DNA of 64,000 nucleotides from Streptomyces sclerotialus (GCA_000719105.1 JODX01000019.1:62001-126000), one strand, 5' to 3'; counted from the first letter of the stretch, positions 15,517 through 24,125 are shown. The notes: generated from the letters alone by a model not told the origin. Made by a program: numbers and translations.

Positions 15517-16830
15517 CTACGGCCGGCCGCCGCTCCGCTCGGCGGCGGCCAGTGCCGCCTCCGCCTTCCTGCGGTACACGGCGAGTTTCTCGGCGGGGGT
15601 GACGATCTGGTGGCTGCGGGACTTCACGGACACGTCATGACCCTCGGCGGCCCTGCGCAGGGCTCCCACGGTCGCCTGTTCGCGCGGGAGGTGCGCGAAC
15701 GGGTCGAAGGAGTACCAGCGCATGGCGTTCTCGTGCGTCATCTTGTCGATCTCGTCGTCCGGCACGGAGTTCGCGGTCAGCACTGCGTGGAGCTCCTCGG
15801 GGGCGTTGGGCCACATCGAGTCGCTGTGCGGGTAGTCGGCCTCCCAGCAGATGTTGTCGATGCCGATGTCATGGCGCAGTCTGACGCCGACCGGATCGCT
15901 GATGAAGCAGGTCAGGAAGTGCTCGCGGAAGACCTCCGAAGGCAGCCTGCCGCCGAAGTCCTGCAGCGTCCACGTGGCGTGCATCTCGAACGTGCGGTCG
16001 AGACGGTCCAGGAAGTACGGGATCCAGCCGGTGCCGCCCTCCGACAGTGCGATCCTGATGCCCGGGTACTCCTTGAGGACGCGGGACCAGATCAGGTCGG
16101 CCGCGGCCTGCACCAGGTTGATGGGCTGGAGGGTGATCATCACGTCCGGCGGGGCGTCGGGAGCGGTGAGGGCGAGCCGCCCCGAGGAACCGATGTGCAA
16201 GTTCATCACCGTGCCGCAGTCCGTCAGGGCACGCCACACCGGGTCCCAGTAGTCGGAGTGGAAGCTCGGATAGCCGAGCGGGACCGGGTTCTCCGGGAAG
16301 GTCAGCGAGTGGCAGCCCTTGTCGGCGACCCGCCGGATCTCCTGGGCGCACAGCTCCGCGTCCCAGATCGCCGGGAGCGCCATCGGGATGAAGCGGCCGG
16401 GGTGGGCCCCGCACCACTCGTCGATGTGCCAGTCGTTGTACGCGCGCACCAGGGCGAGCGAGAAGTCGGAGTCCTCGGTGGCGAACAGGCGGGCGGAGAA
16501 GCCGGGGAAGGAGGGGAAGTTCATCTGGGCGAGGACGCCGCCGGCGTTCATGTCGGCGACGCGCTCGTCGACGTCGTAACAGCCGGGCCTGATCTCGTCC
16601 AGGCCCTGCGGCTCCATCCCGTACTCCTCCTTGGGACGGCCGGCGACCGCGTTGAGCGCGACATTGCCGACGGAGTTGTCCCGGAACTGCCAGACGTCGG
16701 TGCCGTCCTCACGGCGGACCAGGCGGGGAGCGTCCTTCTTGTAGCGGGCCGGCAGGTGGTTGGCGAACAGGTCGGGCGGCTCGATGATGTGGTCGTCGAC
16801 GCTGATCAGGATCATGTCGTCGCGGTCCAT
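15517..16830 (-). CDS. ACMSD-type amidohydrolase (amidohydrolase_2)
   Basis: A 437-residue TIM-barrel metal hydrolase or decarboxylase. The N-terminus ISVDDHIIEPPDLF carries the DxH metal motif, with later GRFIPMALPAIWD, LTFPENPVPLG, MNLHIGSSG and a C-terminal CWEADYPHSDSMWP containing the metal-binding Asp. Family members act on ring-cleavage products or hydrolyse C-C and C-N bonds in catabolic clusters. It is followed by the small conserved gene at 16867-17187 on the same strand (36-base gap), its likely partner. A second family member is at 30453-31631. Confidence 0.85.
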   Translation of the reverse strand: MDRDDMILISVDDHIIEPPDLFANHLPARYKKDAPRLVRREDGTDVWQFRDNSVGNVALNAVAGRPKEEYGMEPQGLDEIRPGCYDVDERVADMNAGGVLAQMNFPSFPGFSARLFATEDSDFSLALVRAYNDWHIDEWCGAHPGRFIPMALPAIWDAELCAQEIRRVADKGCHSLTFPENPVPLGYPSFHSDYWDPVWRALTDCGTVMNLHIGSSGRLALTAPDAPPDVMITLQPINLVQAAADLIWSRVLKEYPGIRIALSEGGTGWIPYFLDRLDRTFEMHATWTLQDFGGRLPSEVFREHFLTCFISDPVGVRLRHDIGIDNICWEADYPHSDSMWPNAPEELHAVLTANSVPDDEIDKMTHENAMRWYSFDPFAHLPREQATVGALRRAAEGHDVSVKSRSHQIVTPAEKLAVYRRKAEAALAAAERSGGRP

Positions 16831-16866
16831 GACGGCTCCTTGCGGCTGAGGACGAGGGCGGGGGGA

Positions 16867-17187
16867 TCAGTCCGAGGCGGGCAGGGCCTTGGGCGGTTTG
16901 ACCGACAGCGGCTCCCCGCCGTACGTGAGGCGGCCGGCGCCGGAGGCGGTGCAGAGGAGTTCGAGGGTGTCGGCGGAGTCGACGTACCGCTTGCCGATGA
17001 GGGTGTCCGGTGCCGTGCCCGGCGCCGGCGGGGCGGGAGCGTCCCGGGCCGGCAGCATCGGGGTGCCACCGCATTCGATCGGGCCCGCCGCCTCCTGCGG
17101 GGCGCGGATGACGATGACACGGGTGCTGCTGGTGACGGAGGCCAGCTGGTCACCGGGGTGCGGGGCCGGTGTGAGGGGTGACGACAT
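16867..17187 (-). CDS. Small conserved protein with an ECGGxPM motif
   Basis: A 106-residue protein, ATG preceded by AAGGAGA. It reads VIVIRAPQEAAGPIECGGTP then LIGKRYVDSADTLELLCTAS and ends EPLSVKPPKALPASD. I recall proteins of this shape beside catabolic genes in actinobacteria, without an assigned function. Two conserved cysteines (about 39 and 80) could bind metal or form a redox site. It is upstream of, and probably co-transcribed with, the amidohydrolase. The frame continues open into the pseudogene upstream, but the ribosome-binding site supports the separate start. Confidence 0.6.
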   Translation of the reverse strand: MSSPLTPAPHPGDQLASVTSSTRVIVIRAPQEAAGPIECGGTPMLPARDAPAPPAPGTAPDTLIGKRYVDSADTLELLCTASGAGRLTYGGEPLSVKPPKALPASD

Positions 17188-17406
17188 GGTGTGGTTCTCC
17201 TTCGGGTGCCGGTGCGGGGATGTGCGCGGCGACGAGGGCGGGCGGGGTGAGCCGTTCGCCCAGCCGGTCGAGGTCGTACGACTGCCGGGCGGGCCGGAAG
17301 CGCAGAAAGCCGGTGAGCGAGTGGCGCGGGAAGAGGGCGCCGCCCACCACGGTGGCGGTGCTGCCGCCGAGGCCGACGGCGAGGGCGTCGCCCTGGGCGA
17401 GGGAAC
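17188..17406 (-). other. Residual open stretch, possibly degraded coding DNA
   Basis: On the minus strand, in one frame, codons read GDALAVGLGGSTATVVGGAL then FPRHSLTGFLRFRPARQSYD, which looks coding but lacks a proper start and does not match the transporter genes next to it. I cannot assign it. Confidence 0.3.
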
Positions 17407-17886
17407 TGTCGCCGGCGCGGGCGAGCGGCGGCCGACCCGCACCGGGCGGGCCGGCCCGGTGGGGAGCGCGTCAGCGGGATCGCCGGCCACCTCGGTAGGG
17501 CCTAGCCGGTCCGGCACCGCGTCCGCCGTACGGGCCGTACGGCGGTGTCCGAAGCCGGGTTCGGCAGTGAGTCCGGCGGCGACGTGGAGGTTGTCGCGGG
17601 CGGAGAGGCGGCCGAAGAGCTCCAGGCGCTGGCAGGGGTGGCAGATCCCGCGCCGGGCGCGGCGGGCGGGGCCCTCGCGGGTGATGTCGTGGCCGTCGGG
17701 ACGGGCCCGGCCGGTGCGGGGCCGGCGCGGCCCGGAGACCACGTCGAACAGAGTGGACCTGCCCGCGCCGTCGGGACCGATGAGACCGGTGATCCGGCCG
17801 GCCTCGGCCGTCGGTGCCACCCTGTCGAGGGCACGGCGTCCGCCGAAGGAGGCGGTGGCCTCCTCGGCCCGCGGCAGTGGTGGCAC
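17407..17886 (-). pseudogene. Decayed LivG-type ABC transporter ATPase
   Basis: A partial ATPase frame: ASFGGRRALDRVAPTAEAGR, ITGLIGPDGAGRSTLF (Walker A with Lys replaced by Arg), GHDITREGPARRARRGI, and QRLELFGRLSARDN, then loss of similarity after DALPTGPARPVRVG. The ABC signature and Walker B are missing. Several substitutions of conserved residues (PDG for PNG, GRST for GKST, ICHPCQ for IGRTFQ) show relaxed selection. It lies with the permease remnant 17887-18191; probably one lost branched-chain or aromatic acid importer. Confidence 0.6.
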
Positions 17887-18191
17887 GGTGCGGCACCTCC
17901 CCGTCCTCGGGCCGCCGGGGGCGGCGCAGGCCCCACCACTCGGGCGGGATGTCACCGGGCTCGCGCCGGGCGGCGGCGTGGGCGCGCAGCACGGCCGCCG
18001 CGACGGCCACCGCGAGGAGCAGCCGTCCGTTCGCCGTGCCGAGGGCCGCGAACGGCCGGCACACACCGAGGACGCCGCACAGCGCGGACAGCGGCGTCCG
18101 GTCGCGGGCGAACCACCGGACCGGTGCCGATCAGGGCGTGGACGGCGGCGGTGCTCAGGCCCGCCACCGTGAAGGCCAGGAACTGCTCCAT
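17887..18191 (-). pseudogene. Decayed Liv-type permease fragments
   Basis: The minus-strand ATG at 18191 starts MEQFLAFTVAGLSTAAVHAL then IGTGPVV, the N-terminus of a LivH-type branched-chain amino acid permease, but after about 30 residues the frame becomes Arg-rich and non-membrane. Further on, in another frame, ANGRLLLAVAVAAAVLRAHA with a hydrophilic tail resembles the end of a LivM-type permease. The region is a deleted, frameshifted transporter whose promoter would face the 18.2-kb palindromes. Confidence 0.55.
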
Positions 18192-18204
18192 GGTCTGGAA
18201 ATTA

Positions 18205-18225
18205 GCTTCTCCCTATTGGAGAAGC
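18205..18225. promoter_or_regulatory. GCTTCTCC-N5-GGAGAAGC palindrome
   Basis: Perfect 8-base arms (18205-18212 and 18218-18225). It uses the same TTCTC/GAGAA half-sites as the GAGAAT-N3-ATTCTC sites but facing the other way. The TCTCC to GAGAA spacing (11 bases) recurs at 33269-33284 and 40662-40677. Confidence 0.5.
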
Positions 18226-18251
18226 AACCATCCGTACAACATACTCGATTG

Positions 18252-18268
18252 AGAGAATCTGATTCTCT
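18252..18268. promoter_or_regulatory. GAGAAT-N3-ATTCTC operator (site 1, perfect)
   Basis: AGAGAATCTGATTCTCT, a 17-base perfect palindrome around CTG, lies 42 bases upstream of the TTG start at 18310 of the SnoaL-like gene and between divergent genes. Member of a family of sites in this window. Confidence 0.7.
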
Positions 18269-18309
18269 TCATAGCGCGGCAGTACGAGACCACGAGAGGA
18301 CGACGGCTC

Positions 18310-18726
18310 TTGAGTGACAGCGACGACCTGGTGGAGATCGAGCAGTTGCTGGCCCGCTACGCGGTCGCCATGACCCGCGGCGACACGGACCGGGTGCTCG
18401 CCGTCTTCACCCCGGACGGCAGCTACAGCGCGTTCGGCGACACCTACCCGCTCGACGAGTTCCCGGCGCTGATCGCCGCCGCTCCCAAGGGACTGTTCCT
18501 CGTCGGGACGCCGGCCGTCGAGCTGGACGGCGACACGGCCACCGGCACCCAGCCGCTGTGCTTCGTCGAGCACTCTGCGCACGAGATGCGGATCGGCTAC
18601 TACAACGACACCTATGTGCGCACCCCGGACGGCTGGCGGCTGCGCACCCGCGCCATGACCTTCATCCGCCGCAGCGGCGCCCACGACTCGGGGCGTCCGC
18701 ACGCCTTCGAACGCACCCGCCCATGA
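18310..18726 (+). CDS. SnoaL-like / NTF2-fold protein
   Basis: A 138-residue single-domain protein of the NTF2-like fold: VEIEQLLARYAVAMTRGDTD then VLAVFTPDGSYSAFG, GLFLVGTPAVELDGDTATGT, and a RTPDGWRLRTRAMTFIRR end. Family members include small cyclases, isomerases, dehydratases and subunits of ring-hydroxylating enzymes. The TTG start is supported by the coding boundary and a nearby AGAGGAC purine run. Its TGA overlaps the next ATG, so it heads the operon 18310-21438, controlled by the site at 18252. The catalytic role is uncertain; a dehydratase or isomerase on a ring intermediate is plausible. Confidence 0.75.
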   Translation: MSDSDDLVEIEQLLARYAVAMTRGDTDRVLAVFTPDGSYSAFGDTYPLDEFPALIAAAPKGLFLVGTPAVELDGDTATGTQPLCFVEHSAHEMRIGYYNDTYVRTPDGWRLRTRAMTFIRRSGAHDSGRPHAFERTRP

Positions 18727-19835
18727 AGGTCGGGGAGTTCCGGCAGGGTCTGCGCGCCTGGCTGGCCGCCAACGACCTGACCCCGGACGACGGCCCGGCT
18801 CCCGAAGGCGACCACGGCCTCGACGCCCAGGTCGCCCGACTCGCCCGCGTCCGGCGAGCGCTGTGGGCGGCCGGCTGGATGCGGTACGGATGGCCGCTCG
18901 AGGTCGGCGGGCTCGGCGGGCCGAGCGTGCTGCGGGCGGTGCTGGGCGAGGAGGTCGCCTCCCGGGACCTGGCGGAGCCCGGCCTGTGGTCGATGGTCGA
19001 GGTACTGGTGCCGACCCTGATCGACTACGCCCCGCCCGCGCTCGCCGCCGAGATGGTGCCCCGGCTGCTGGGCGGCGAGGAGCAGTGGTGCCAGGGCTTC
19101 TCCGAGCCGGGCTCGGGCAGTGACCTGGCGTCCCTGTCCACGCGGGCGGTGCTCGACGGTGACGCCTGGGTGGTGACGGGGCAGAAGGTGTGGACGAGCC
19201 TCGCCCAGTACGCGGCCCGCTGCGTCCTGCTGGCCCGGACGGGGGGACCCGGGCACGGCGGCATCAGCGCCTTCTTCGTCGACATGGACGCGCCCGGCAT
19301 CACCGTACGGCCGCTGCGCACGATGCACGGCGTCGACGAGTTCGCCGAGGTCTTCTTCGACGAGGTGCGGGTGCCCGCCACCCGCCTGCTGGGCGCCCCC
19401 GGCGACGGCTGGCGGCTGGCGATGGATCTGCTGCCGCATGAGCGGTCCACCTGCTTCTGGCACCGCGTCGCCCACCTCTACAGCCGGCTGGACCGTCTCC
19501 TGGCCGACGGCTGCGAACCGGACGCGGACGCGCTGGGGGCCGTCTGGCTCGACCTGCACACGGTGCGCTGTCGCTCGGCCGCCACCCAGCAGGCCCTGGC
19601 GGACGGCGGACGGCTCGGTCCGGAGACCTCCGTGGACAAGATTCTCCTGGCCGGTGCCGAGCAACGGCTGTTCGACACCGCGCGGGACCTGCTGCCGGGG
19701 TCGGTGGAGCTGGCGCGGGACGGCGCGTGGCGCACCGAGTACCTGTACTCGCGGGCGGCGACCATCTACGGCGGCACTGCCGAGATCCAGCGCAACATCG
19801 TCGCCCGCCGCCTGCTGGACCTCGGGAAGGAGTGA
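18723..19835 (+). CDS. Acyl-CoA dehydrogenase, larger subunit
   Basis: A 370-residue FAD flavoenzyme expected to form alpha,beta-double bonds in acyl-CoA thioesters. Visible are GFSEPGSGSDLASLSTRAVL (FAD-binding region), DAWVVTGQKVWTS, VDEFAEVFFDEVRVPATRLL and the C-terminal YSRAATIYGGTAEIQRN. The usual catalytic Glu of the YEGT motif is Gly (IYGG), a trait of actinobacterial heteromeric FadE pairs in which the other position or subunit supplies the base. The start overlaps the SnoaL-like stop (ATGA). The short dehydrogenase gene that follows 6 bases later is the likely partner. Confidence 0.88.
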   Translation: MKVGEFRQGLRAWLAANDLTPDDGPAPEGDHGLDAQVARLARVRRALWAAGWMRYGWPLEVGGLGGPSVLRAVLGEEVASRDLAEPGLWSMVEVLVPTLIDYAPPALAAEMVPRLLGGEEQWCQGFSEPGSGSDLASLSTRAVLDGDAWVVTGQKVWTSLAQYAARCVLLARTGGPGHGGISAFFVDMDAPGITVRPLRTMHGVDEFAEVFFDEVRVPATRLLGAPGDGWRLAMDLLPHERSTCFWHRVAHLYSRLDRLLADGCEPDADALGAVWLDLHTVRCRSAATQQALADGGRLGPETSVDKILLAGAEQRLFDTARDLLPGSVELARDGAWRTEYLYSRAATIYGGTAEIQRNIVARRLLDLGKE

Positions 19836-19841
19836 GACGCG

Positions 19842-20630
19842 GTGGACGCCGCCGAACGCGAACTGCTGGAAGAGGCCCTGCGCAAGACCATGACGACCAG
19901 CGCGCCGGGGAGCGGACTGGACGCCGCGCTGGCCGATCTGGGCTGGGCCCAGATGCTCGCCGAGGAACCGGACACCGCGGTCCCGCTGGTGTTCCGGCTG
20001 CTCGGGGAGACGGGAGCGCAGGCCGCCGTCCTCAACGACGTCGTCCTCCACGCGGCCGGGCGGCCCGTCGGCGCGACGCTCCCGCTGCCGTACACGGGCG
20101 GCACCTGGGTGGAGTGGGCGCGGGACGGCTTCCCGGGCGGCGGCGCACTCGACCCCGGACTTCCGCTGCGCCCGGTGGGCCCGGGCAGCGCCGTCCCCCT
20201 GGCCGGCGGACGACGGGCACTGGGCTGGTGGCTGGTGGGCACCGGCCGCGCCATGCTCACGCTCGCCCGCGAGCACGTCCTGGACCGGCACCAGTTCGGA
20301 CGCCCGCTCGCCTCCTTCCAGGCGCTGCGGCACCGGCTGGCGGAGACGTACGTGGCGCTGGAGGGCGCGGAGGCCGTCCTCGCGGCCGCCGGGGACGACA
20401 CCGGATCACTGCTCGCCAAGGCCGCGGCGGGCCGGGCCGCGCTCACCGCCGCCCGCCACTGCCAGCAGGCACTCGGCGGCATCGGCTTCACCGCCGAGCA
20501 CGCCCTGCACCGGCACGTCAGACGCGCCCTGGTGCTCGACGGGCTGCTCGGCTCCACCCGTGAACTGACCCGCGAGGCAGGAGGGCTGCTGCTGTCCGAG
20601 CCGCGCGCGCCCCGCCTCGTCGACCTGTGA
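19842..20630 (+). CDS. Acyl-CoA dehydrogenase, shorter subunit
   Basis: A 262-residue acyl-CoA dehydrogenase homologue, about 100 residues shorter than a complete enzyme. The N-terminal helical domain is reduced; the C-terminal half shows LVGTGRAMLTLAREHVLDRH, QFGRPLASFQALRHRLAE and ALGGIGFTAEHALHRHVRRA, matching the FAD/dimer-contact domain. GTG start with a GGAG upstream. It follows 18723-19835 by 6 bases. By analogy with the steroid FadE pairs (ChsE4-ChsE5 type), I infer an alpha2-beta2 heterotetramer with the preceding protein. Confidence 0.85.
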   Translation: MDAAERELLEEALRKTMTTSAPGSGLDAALADLGWAQMLAEEPDTAVPLVFRLLGETGAQAAVLNDVVLHAAGRPVGATLPLPYTGGTWVEWARDGFPGGGALDPGLPLRPVGPGSAVPLAGGRRALGWWLVGTGRAMLTLAREHVLDRHQFGRPLASFQALRHRLAETYVALEGAEAVLAAAGDDTGSLLAKAAAGRAALTAARHCQQALGGIGFTAEHALHRHVRRALVLDGLLGSTRELTREAGGLLLSEPRAPRLVDL

Positions 20631-20640
20631 GGGGCGATCC

Positions 20641-21438
20641 GTGACCGACCTGTGGAACGACCTGCTCGGCTGCCTCGACCTCGCGCCCCGGGGAGGGGGC
20701 ACCTACGAGGGCCGCTCACAGCAGCTGGAGTACCGGCGGCTGTTCGGCGGGCAGCTGCTCGCCCAGTTCGCGCGCGCCGCGCAGCTCGCCGTGCCGGGCA
20801 GGAGCCTGAAGTCGCTGCACACGCAGTTCCTGCGCGAGGGCCGCACGGGCGAACCGGTCCGCTACGCGACCGAGGTGCCGCAGCAGGGCCGGACCTTCGC
20901 GACCGTACGGCTCACCGCCCGGCAGGAGAAGGGAGTCGTCGCGGTGGCGACCGCGAGCCTGCACGTGTGGGAGGAAGGGCCCGACCGGCAGACGACGGAC
21001 GCGGCGCCGGCCCTGCCCGGGCCGGAACGCACCGTCCTGCTCGACCTCCTGCCGTGGCAGTCCAGGGCGGCGACCGACCTCGACACCGCGAAGTCCGAGC
21101 CGCCGGAGTACGAGCTGTGGACCCGCATCCCCGACGCGCACCGGGCCCTCGCCCCGGCCCTCCTCGCCTACACCACCGACCTGACGGCGATCGGCACCGC
21201 GCTGCGGCCCGTGGAGGGGGTCACGCAAGGGGACGCGGGCCGGGCGTTCGCCTCGGCCGTCACGGCGCACACGGTGTGGTTCCACCGGCCGTTCGCCACC
21301 GGCGACTGGCTGCTGCTGCGCCAGCGGAGTCCGCTCGCCGCACACGGGCGGTGCTTCGGACGAGGGGACGTCCTGACGCCGGACGGCGCGCTGCTGGCGT
21401 CGTACGCGCAGGAGGCACTGCTGCGGTTCACTCGGTGA
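20641..21438 (+). CDS. Acyl-CoA thioesterase II (TesB-like)
   Basis: A 265-residue double-hotdog thioesterase. The N-terminal repeat has YRRLFGGQLLAQFARAAQLA and SLHTQFLREGRTGEPVRYAT; the C-terminal repeat has AVTAHTVWFHRPFATGDWLL and GRCFGRGDVLTPDGALLASY. These fit TesB/ACOT8 proteins that release CoA from acyl-CoA. GTG start 10 bases after the dehydrogenase. Last gene of the four-gene operon, followed by a hairpin. Probably salvages CoA from dead-end intermediates. Confidence 0.87.
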   Translation: MTDLWNDLLGCLDLAPRGGGTYEGRSQQLEYRRLFGGQLLAQFARAAQLAVPGRSLKSLHTQFLREGRTGEPVRYATEVPQQGRTFATVRLTARQEKGVVAVATASLHVWEEGPDRQTTDAAPALPGPERTVLLDLLPWQSRAATDLDTAKSEPPEYELWTRIPDAHRALAPALLAYTTDLTAIGTALRPVEGVTQGDAGRAFASAVTAHTVWFHRPFATGDWLLLRQRSPLAAHGRCFGRGDVLTPDGALLASYAQEALLRFTR

Positions 21439-21486
21439 GCGGAGTGAGCGGTACCGCGGCGCTTCCCCGGGCGCCGGCACGTGCCT

Positions 21487-21504
21487 GAGGGCGCCGGCGC
21501 CCTC
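21487..21504. terminator. Palindrome between convergent genes
   Basis: An 18-base perfect palindrome (21487-21504), with a second GGGCGCCGGCAC copy nearby at 21512, lies between the thioesterase stop (21438) and the thiolase stop (21509). Likely terminator for both. Confidence 0.5.
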
Positions 21505-21508
21505 GTCC

Positions 21509-22654
21509 TCAGGGCGCCGGCACCTCCAGGACCAGCGCCGACCCCATTCCCCCGCCCGCGCACATCGACGCGACGCCCACTCCCCCGCCCCGACGGCGCA
21601 GTTCGTGGACCAGGGTGACGACCATACGGGCGCCCGTGGCGGCGACCGGGTGGCCGAGGGAGCAGCCGCTGCCGTTGACGTTGACGGTGTCCGGGTCCAG
21701 TCCGAGGCGGTGGATCGCGGCGAGCGGTACGGACGCGAACGCCTCGTTGATCTCGAAGAGGTCGACGTCGGCCACGGTCATCCCGGCCCGCTGAAGCGCC
21801 TTGGGAACGGCGTGGACGGGGGTGAGGCCGGTCTCCGCCGGGTCCAGCGCGACCGAGGCCCATGACCGCACCCGGGCCAGCACGGGCAGCCCCAGCCGCT
21901 CGCGCGCCAGCCGTTCCTCCGCCACCGCCACGACCGCCGCCGCGTCGTTCGCGCCGCAGGCGTTCCCGGCCGTGATCGAGAAGCCCTCGATCTCCGGGTG
22001 GAGCGGCTTGAGCGCGGCCAGTCTCTCCGCGCTGGTGTCGCGGCGCGGGTGCTCGTCGGCTGCGAAGGGGCCGTACGGAGTGTCGACCGGCACGGTCTCG
22101 GCCTTGAAACGGCCCTCGTCGAGCGCGCGCACGGCGTTGCGGTGGGAACGCAGCGCCCACGCGTCCATCTCCTCGCGGGTGAGGCCCTCCCGTACGGCCG
22201 TGTTCCAGCCGACCGTGATCGACATGTCCAGGTTGGGGGCGTCCGGACGGTCGGGGTGCGAGGGCGGCACCCAGCGCTCGCCGCCTCGGAAGGACAGCTT
22301 GGGCGCGGTGGAGGCGGAGTTGACGCCCCCGGCGAGCACCAGCCGGTCCATGCCGGCCCGGACCGAGGCCGCGGCCGTCTGGACGGCGGCGAGCCCGGCG
22401 GCGCAGTGCCGGTTGAGGGCCAGCCCCGGCACCTGGGGCAGGCCCGCCGTCACAGCGGCATGGCGGGCGACGACTCCGCCGCCGTAGTGCGACTCGGCGA
22501 GGATCAGGTCGTCGACGAGGTCCGGGTCCAGGCCTTCCGCGACGGCCGTGACGACACGGTCCGCCAGGTCGTAGGCGGTCGTGTCCCGCAGGCTCCCCTT
22601 GAACGCGGTGCCTATCGGGGTGCGCAGGGCGGCGACGAGCACGGCTTCAGGCAT
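21509..22654 (-). CDS. Acetyl-CoA acyltransferase (thiolase)
   Basis: A 381-residue thiolase for the last step of beta-oxidation. The nucleophilic Cys is Cys84 in ALNRHCAAGLAAVQ; the second catalytic set is FEINEAFAS, NGSGCSLGHPVAATGAR (His and oxyanion) and CAGGGMGSA (second Cys). All key residues are present, in contrast to the DUF35-thiolase at 47326-49008. Its ATG overlaps the 3' end of the ligase gene by 8 bases, so they share an operon controlled from the site at 24078. Confidence 0.92.
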   Translation of the reverse strand: MPEAVLVAALRTPIGTAFKGSLRDTTAYDLADRVVTAVAEGLDPDLVDDLILAESHYGGGVVARHAAVTAGLPQVPGLALNRHCAAGLAAVQTAAASVRAGMDRLVLAGGVNSASTAPKLSFRGGERWVPPSHPDRPDAPNLDMSITVGWNTAVREGLTREEMDAWALRSHRNAVRALDEGRFKAETVPVDTPYGPFAADEHPRRDTSAERLAALKPLHPEIEGFSITAGNACGANDAAAVVAVAEERLARERLGLPVLARVRSWASVALDPAETGLTPVHAVPKALQRAGMTVADVDLFEINEAFASVPLAAIHRLGLDPDTVNVNGSGCSLGHPVAATGARMVVTLVHELRRRGGGVGVASMCAGGGMGSALVLEVPAP

Positions 22655-24077
22655 CGGTGGCCTCCTGCAGTTCGGCGACCAGGGTGCGGCGCAGGAGTTT
22701 CCCGGTGGAGGTGCGGGGCAGTCCGGGGCGGAAGACGACGGTGTCCGGGGTCTTGGAGGAGCGCAGGCGCTGTCTGGCGAAGGAGCGGATCTCCTCCGGG
22801 TCGCCCGCCCCGACCAGCACCGCGACCAGGCGCTGGCCCCATTCCGGGTCGGGGAGGCCGAGGACGGCGGCCTCGCGCACGCCCGGGTGCTGGAGCAGCA
22901 CGTCCTCGATCTCGGCGGGGGCGATGTTCTCGCCGCCCCGGATGATGGTGTCGTCGGCGCGGCCCTCGACGAAGAGGTAGCCGTCCTCGTCCAGCCGGCC
23001 CCGGTCGCGGGTGGCGAACCAGCCGTCCGTGGCGGCCCCGCCCGTCTCCGCGTACTCGCCGGAGATCTGCTCCCCGCGCACGAGGACGAGCCCCGTCCTG
23101 CCCGGTTCGAGCGGCTTCCCGTCCTCGTCCCGGATCTCGACCTCGACGCCCGGCAGCGGACGGCCCACCGAGCCGAGCCGCGCCCGCACCGCCGGGTCGT
23201 CGGAGGCGAGCGCCCGCCAGTGGTCGTCGGGGCCCAGCACGCAGACGGACGAGGCGGTCTCCGTCAGCCCGTAGGCGTTGACGAAGCCGGTGTCGGGGAA
23301 CTGGCGCAGGGCCCGCTCCACCACCGGCAGGGGGCAGCGCGCACCGCCGTAGGCGAGATGACGCAGGGTCGGGGTGCCGGCCTGCGCGTCGCCCAGCTCC
23401 GCCGTGATGCGGGCGAGCATGGTCGGCACGACCATGGCGTGGGTGACGCCCTCGCGGCGTACCGTCGCCAGCCACTCGGCCGGGGAGAAGGCGGACAGGT
23501 AGACGATGCGGCGGCCGGCGTACAGGTTCGTCAGCAGGTTCATCAGTCCGGCGACGTGGTACGGCGGCAGGGCCACCAGGCCGGCGTCGGACGCCTCGGC
23601 CGTACCGAAGTCCTGGGTGTTGAAGACGTAGGCGAGCAGATGGCGGTGGCGCAGCAGAGCCGCCTTGGGGGCGGCGGTGGTGCCGCTGGTGTAGAGGACG
23701 ACGGCGGTGGCGTCGCGGTCCTGGGGAGCGGGACGCCGGTCGGCCTCGCCCGACGGGGTCAGCAGCGCGTCGAGGTCGGCCGGGTGCAGGACCTCCGCAC
23801 CCGGGTGCCGCAGGATCAGGGCGTCCAGCTGCGCGTCGCCCAGCCGGTAGTTGAGGGGGACGAAGGGGACGCCGGCCAGGGCCGCGCCGAACAGGGCGAC
23901 GGAGTAGGCGAGATGGTTGGGACCCAGGTACAGGACCGCTGTGCGGTCACGGAAGCGGTCGGCCGCGTGGTGCGCGAGGCGCTGGAGCTCGGCCGCGGAG
24001 AGCGTTCGGCCGCCCTCCGTGACGGCCGGCCGGTGCCCCGCGGAGGCGGCCATTTCCAGAAGCACGGCTATATTCAT
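22647..24077 (-). CDS. Acyl-CoA ligase (AMP-binding enzyme)
   Basis: A 476-residue class I adenylate-forming enzyme. AMP-binding motif VVLYTSGTTAAPKAAL (about 137-152), then AYGLTETASS, GWFATRDRGRLDEDGYLFVE and the C-terminal lid ADDTIIRGGENIAPAEIEDV with catalytic Lys in RTSTGKLLRR. It activates a carboxylic acid as acyl-AMP and transfers it to CoA. The ATG at 24077 is the first base next to the operator 24078-24092, so the mRNA may be leaderless or very short-leadered. One of three such ligases in the window. Confidence 0.92.
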   Translation of the reverse strand: MNIAVLLEMAASAGHRPAVTEGGRTLSAAELQRLAHHAADRFRDRTAVLYLGPNHLAYSVALFGAALAGVPFVPLNYRLGDAQLDALILRHPGAEVLHPADLDALLTPSGEADRRPAPQDRDATAVVLYTSGTTAAPKAALLRHRHLLAYVFNTQDFGTAEASDAGLVALPPYHVAGLMNLLTNLYAGRRIVYLSAFSPAEWLATVRREGVTHAMVVPTMLARITAELGDAQAGTPTLRHLAYGGARCPLPVVERALRQFPDTGFVNAYGLTETASSVCVLGPDDHWRALASDDPAVRARLGSVGRPLPGVEVEIRDEDGKPLEPGRTGLVLVRGEQISGEYAETGGAATDGWFATRDRGRLDEDGYLFVEGRADDTIIRGGENIAPAEIEDVLLQHPGVREAAVLGLPDPEWGQRLVAVLVGAGDPEEIRSFARQRLRSSKTPDTVVFRPGLPRTSTGKLLRRTLVAELQEATDA

Positions 24078-24092
24078 GAGAATGTCATTCTC
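24078..24092. promoter_or_regulatory. GAGAAT-N3-ATTCTC operator (site 2, perfect)
   Basis: GAGAATGTCATTCTC lies between the divergent ligase (start 24077) and SDR (start 24126) and abuts the ligase start codon. Binding here could block both promoters. Confidence 0.72.
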
Positions 24093-24125
24093 CTACACTC
24101 AGAGGCCGACTCGCAAGAGAGGGGA

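Noticed and set aside
15499..17181. A 560-residue plus-strand frame over the amidohydrolase
   Set aside because: Val/Gly/Arg-rich composition and repetitive character of an antisense frame; the minus-strand amidohydrolase has all family motifs.
16867..18066. A 399-residue frame joining an ABC ATPase piece to a small protein
   Set aside because: The part from 17407 to 17886 has decayed ATPase motifs, and the small protein has its own ATG and ribosome-binding site; a functional fusion is not supported.
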